A stretch of 64,000 nt of DNA from the NCBI RefSeq assembly GCF_001949145.1, contig NW_019091399.1:316859-380858 (forward strand), in the 5' to 3' direction. Positions 59,901 to 64,000 of this stretch are shown here, one piece after another. The translations under genes and the position numbers were made by a program. Under the pieces are notes generated by a model. It made no database searches, was not told the origin of the DNA, and saw nothing but the letters and a program-made list of their open reading frames with translations. Each line of letters opens with the position of its first letter. The first letter of the stretch is position 1. Source of the DNA: Acanthaster planci (taxonomy: Eukaryota; Echinodermata; Asteroidea; Valvatida; Acanthasteridae).

Positions 59901-62900
59901 CAGGGATGATCAATACACATTATATGAAAGTTTGGCTGGTAACCTGCTGTGTCAAAGAAAGCATTGCCTGTACTATGCAACTTTTGCACTTTTCTGATCA
60001 TATAGCACTGGTTCCAGTACTCATCAGCTGAATGTTGCTTAAGGCACATACCTGCAGTCCAATTTAATCTGATTACCTGAGTTTATCTCCGACTTTGAAG
60101 GCAGGATGTTTTACAGGTTGTGCTCCGTCTTCTAGTGTGAGTTGACTCAAGTGAAGTCCTCTATGCAGGGCCTTTGCAGCACAGTGTAACGAGATTTTGA
60201 CATCTTCAAAGATTGGACACCACTGTCTCTCTACCATGTCACATAAGAAGGCATGACTGTGCCTCAAATCCTTCAACTCACTGTCAAAGTAAACAAGGAT
60301 GTATGACCAACATGCATTACAAGTAAACAAACAAATCTACATGTATGTACATGCGCACAATCCAACAATTAGAAAAAGGACTTTGCAAAGTTGCTTTTTT
60401 GTTACGATTGTACGATCTACAAACCAGTGTATGTATCATTTAACTTCAGTCAAGTTTATAAGTGAAAGCTATTTTAGGGTTCCCAGCTAGATTTGGTAAA
60501 GCCATGACCCCAAGTAATGTACTCAAACTATCTTGGTAAGGAAACAGCATACTGTGCCTGACACTTCCTGCTTTATTTCCTGATAACCTTGATTTCAACA
60601 AAAAGATTGAGATCATTCAATGCTCATGCACAAGCATGTACATTTAATAACAGAGGTTGAAGTATATATAAAACATAATAAAGTCAGGTTCTAATGAAAT
60701 AGGAAGAGATACTGAACTGTAGCAACAGGGAGCATTAACAACATGGCAATAGACCACAGCATGTAATACGAGGATGTATCTTACTTGTCTGATATTGTTT
60801 CATTTTCAACTACTGTTGGCAAGCCTTTCATGACAAGCACCAAAGGTCTACCTGCACCTATAAGTGAAAAATCAAGCAAAACTCAGCAATTAGTCCCCCA
60901 GATTCTAGTCACAGGGGTCCACAGGTTTGAAAATTGAGGAATGGGTTGGTATATCTGGTGTGAAAATGGAAACTAATGTATTTTTCCTAAATATGAGAAG
61001 GGGCAGAAATTCCAATTTTATGAGCTCTTGCTTGATATAATTAAGGTTACACAATTCTAGTCAGACTTCAAGTGCCCCAACACAATTCGATCCACCTCCC
61101 ATTCACAGGCCCCTCCCTCCCCAAATGTACAGGTATCAACAAATTTTAAGTATACATTTGATCCCTCACATCATCAGTGAAAACAAAAATGTCATATTCT
61201 TAGTTTTCTGCAGGTTTTTCGCGCCCTTACCTGACAAATACGCAGCCTCTACTAGAGATGCAACACTTCGTGTTGAGCTGTCAATGACAAAAAGAAGCAA
61301 TTCAGCCACTTCCTTGGCTTCATCTTCAATTGCTATCAGTTCGTGGCTCCAATTCTCAACTTGCTGCTTCAAACAAACAAAGATTTGATATACACATCAT
61401 TAACATAGTTTCGCAAAGCTAAGAATTTTCGCAAACAAGATTCAAAGGAAACCTGCTTGCTGTGTTGAGGACAATGTTTATGAAAAATAAACTAAACACT
61501 TGGAAATAAAGATCAGAGATCAGAACATAAAAATATATATAACAAGAACTGTGTTAGGAGCAAAAGTAATCGTCCTTGTTAGAATAGCCTATTATATACA
61601 GGTATACTGACTGGGTTGTAGTAAGTTAGGTTGTAGTCTTTCAGCAGGGGAATGGCAATGTCTTTCCGCCAAGTTGTCGGATTGCACGAACCACCAAGGA
61701 ACACTGGAAAAATAAGAAAAGGAAAGAGAAATAAACACAAACAGTTCAGCTTAAATTACATGTACCATGGGTACATAAACTGCTTAACTGTGGTATGACT
61801 TAATGAAGCAGTCCAATGTGACTCATGCTCAAGGCCGGTTTTACAAATCTGAAAGCCCTCATGACCTTGGGAATGCTGGATTTCCAGACTTTGAAAAGGA
61901 ACCATGTGGGTTGTGACCAGCCTTCTGAACTGAAGCAATGTTGTGACTAAGACACATGTATGTTTATATTAAGTACTTATGGTTATGACTGATTTTTCGT
62001 GCTGATATGTTAAGGGGAACAGCTGTAGTCATAGACAGTCATGACTGCTGTAGACGATGGTGTCTGATGAATCATGCTACATATTGAAAGGCTACACATT
62101 GAACAACCACTAAGGCTATTAATTGGAGGGCCTACATCCATCATTAACACATTCTGTAGGCAAACCTTTCTTTTACACACATATTTCCTGGATAACTTGG
62201 GTTACGTCACATGTTATGTTAACATCCCCAAATTAAGGCAATATACCAAACATGCACTAAAGCATGTCTGGTAGAGGTGGGGGTTAAATTTTGTACTAAA
62301 AGGGTTACAAATGAAACCATATACCTGTACCTTTGAATTTGGGCATAGAGGAGGAAGATCTTGGATGATGGGTTGCATTGTGACGATATCTTGGATCAGT
62401 TGCATTTGGTATCTCACTGGAATGGTTTAAGGCACTGTGGAACAAAGCGATATGACAGAGGAATGGTCCAGAGTCTGGTTGGCGCAGTAGTACATGTAGC
62501 TCATCGTCCATTTGTGTGATCTAGGTCCAAATCCCTCATAGGCTATCATGGGGACTGGGTTTTTCAGTCCTTACCCAAGCCGGCAGGTTTTTCTCATAAT
62601 TTAAGCTTCAATTTGCCCCCACCTTTTAAAAAATGCATAGTTCTTTATCTTTTTTCACTTTTTTAAAGACAATTTTGACCACAGGTTGTGTACTTTGGGG
62701 AAGCCCGTAGCTCATTACTGGAAATAAGTTGATCGAACATAATGAATGTACAATAAAAGTTAATATCATTCATTACTTATTGTCTTAGACTTACCTAAAT
62801 TTGTCATAATGTTCCTCGAGGTCTGAAGTAAAGACACAGAAGTCACCAAACGTAATGAAATCATCACCATCTCGCTGCAAACACTCACTGCTACACATCA

Positions 62901-64000
62901 GCATTGAATAAACTGCAAAACCAAAACAGAGCAACAAAGTAGGACTTCAAACACTGGTAAAATCAAATTTAAGGAAATTTGCATATTGATCCAAGTTTGA
63001 GAAAGCCAGGCTTCAAGTATGATTACAAGTATGATCCAAATACAACAGTGATTAATCAATAATCACTGATTCTGGATGATGAAATCATTCTTACAAATGT
63101 ACTTTGCAGGTGATAAATGTGTTAACTATCTGATGTCAAAACATATGTGGTTTCACCCACTGGTAACACTTCAAGAGTTGAATTTCACTTTTTTTCTGTT
63201 CCACAGACCTTGTTATTATTATATTATATTATATTATTCAACTTACTTTGAGATCTTGTGGGAAATATCTTCATATGACTGAAGGCCTGTAGTAAACTCT
63301 TTCTGTCCAGTTTTTTATTCCCACGGTCAAACTCCTCAAACACTTCCAAGTAGCGCCTAGTAACAAAAAAGGAAACTTTTTTTATGAGATAAAAACAAAA
63401 GATGCATTACGCTGAAAACAAAAATGACTAAAATGATATGCGAATACACAAAGGTGTTGTAAACCTAAGCTATATCCGTACAAAAATACATGTAATTTCA
63501 ACAAAAAAAATTGATGTTTGATTGGCCTACTGATTAATGGAATCATGATGCAAAACAAAAAAGGCAACTCAGAAACCTAGACACTCGTCATCAGCAGTCA
63601 TGCTCGTGAAACCATTCATGATCCATCATTATGTCATCTAATGTCTCACTTAACCATCATTATGGTCATGACGACAAGGATAATCATCTTTATTCCATCT
63701 ACAACCATGCACACATACAGATCTAATTAGCCTTAAGTAATGTGATTGGATAGAATCAATGTTCGATCATGTCAAACACAGAGTTCCAATTACTCGGGCT
63801 TATTTGGTGATCAGTGTTAGAAACCTATACAAAGTAAACTGTGATATTAGTGAACTTAATTTGCAATGTTTATAAACATGACAAACGCTCTTACTAGGCA
63901 TGTTAGGGTTAACGTTTGGCCTACCGTGTTCTTGGACCGAAGACTTGCATGTCTCCATTTCGCCACTCTGCAATCACACTTTCCGTCTCCGTATTGTGGT
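56978..64000 (-). CDS. Double [EF-hand-like + nucleoside 2-deoxyribosyltransferase-like] protein, 5' end cut by the window
   Basis: At least 14 exons in minus order: 64000-63925 (partial), 63356-63247, 62912-62795, 62434-62331, 61703-61612, 61363-61231, 60857-60785, 60280-60077, 59759-59696, 59364-59163, 58608-58482, 57809-57665, 57483-57400, 57136-56978. All phases join, giving 562 residues and a TGA stop. Module 1: EF-hand-like pair (YLEVFEEFDRGNKKLDRKS; CLQRDGDDFITFGDFCVF), then VFLGGSCNPTTWRKDIAIP, YYNPQVENW, LLFVIDSSTRSVASLVEAAY. Module 2: EF-hand-like pair (IREVFDEFDRDNRSRIS; GDKTDLDFNEFCCLV), then VFLGGTCLDTTWREEIAIP, FFNPKVSNW, LLFVISATSRGIASMIEVAH. The second halves fit the deoxyribosyltransferase-like fold of the MTH538/NDT kind, each with the Glu expected to be the nucleophile. 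The EF loops are degenerate, so calcium binding is uncertain. Substrate and process are unknown, and I know no vertebrate counterpart. No signal peptide or membrane segment is seen in this part. Confidence 0.85.
58002..58254. mobile_element. hAT-like MITE with ~50-bp inverted ends
   Basis: The left end, CTGGGCCATTTTCCAACACT, and the right end inverted, CAGGGCCATTTTCCAATACT, stay alike for about 50 bases (both go on to CATCTCAG/TATCTCAG). It is 253 bp, in the intron between exons 58608-58482 and 57809-57665. Flanking duplications are too worn to call. Confidence 0.72.
59528..59579 (+). repeat. 26-bp direct duplication
   Basis: TTTGACTTTGTTTCCAACAA then CTACTA occurs twice back to back with one difference, in the intron between exons 59759-59696 and 59364-59163. 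A recent slippage duplication. Confidence 0.85.
62463..62610 (+). repeat. tRNA-derived SINE
   Basis: It has a tRNA-like head with A box (TGGTTGGCGCAGTAGTAC) and B box (GGTCCAAATCCC), then GGGGACTGGGTTTTTCAGTC and CTTACC..GGCAGGTTTTTCTC. The same head-to-body order occurs in SINEs common in echinoderm and other marine invertebrate genomes. It lies in the intron between exons 62912-62795 and 62434-62331. Confidence 0.7.
63205..63238. repeat. ATT/TATTA-rich microsatellite
   Basis: A run of TTATTATTATATTATATTAT just before the donor of exon 63356-63247. Low complexity only. Confidence 0.6.

Overview
The window looks like nuclear DNA from a marine invertebrate animal, most likely a deuterostome such as an echinoderm or hemichordate. 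Coding sequence is broken into many short exons with GT/AG borders. Introns are AT-rich, with frequent TACATGTA-type words. They are littered with small inverted-repeat DNA transposons and a tRNA-derived SINE. The species cannot be fixed from the sequence alone. No retroviral, Polinton-like, bacterial or CRISPR sequence was recognised.

Layout: (1) 928-1264, minus strand: one plausible internal exon of an unidentified gene. (2) 2864-29869, plus: a 43-coding-exon gene for a 2632-residue CDK5RAP2/myomegalin (centrosomin family) protein, with the CM1 motif near the N-terminus and the CM2-like motif at the very C-terminus. All exon phases join and the total length is a multiple of three. (3) 32345-33307, minus: an FKBPL-like protein with a TPR domain, converging on gene 2. 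(4) 35907-47276, plus: GOLGA1 (golgin-97), 20 coding exons, 891 residues, ending in a GRIP domain. It appears to share a compact head-to-head promoter with the FKBPL-like gene. (5) 49961-51191, plus: a two-exon type II membrane glycosyltransferase of the GT77/Nucleotid_trans kind, followed almost at once by a decayed ~165-bp satellite array. (6) 64000-56978, minus, truncated at the window edge: at least 14 exons for a protein built of two tandem [EF-hand-like pair + nucleoside 2-deoxyribosyltransferase-like domain] modules. This is the least familiar architecture in the window.

CDK5RAP2-type proteins recruit and activate gamma-tubulin complexes at centrosomes and Golgi; golgin-97 is an Arl1-dependent tether of the trans-Golgi network. 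Human CDK5RAP2 and GOLGA1 both lie in 9q33, so their nearness here may preserve old linkage. Non-coding space holds at least eight transposon families. They include a nested hAT-like insertion with a readable empty site, a TTAA-flanked family in three copies, a Tc1-like MITE, and several minisatellites.
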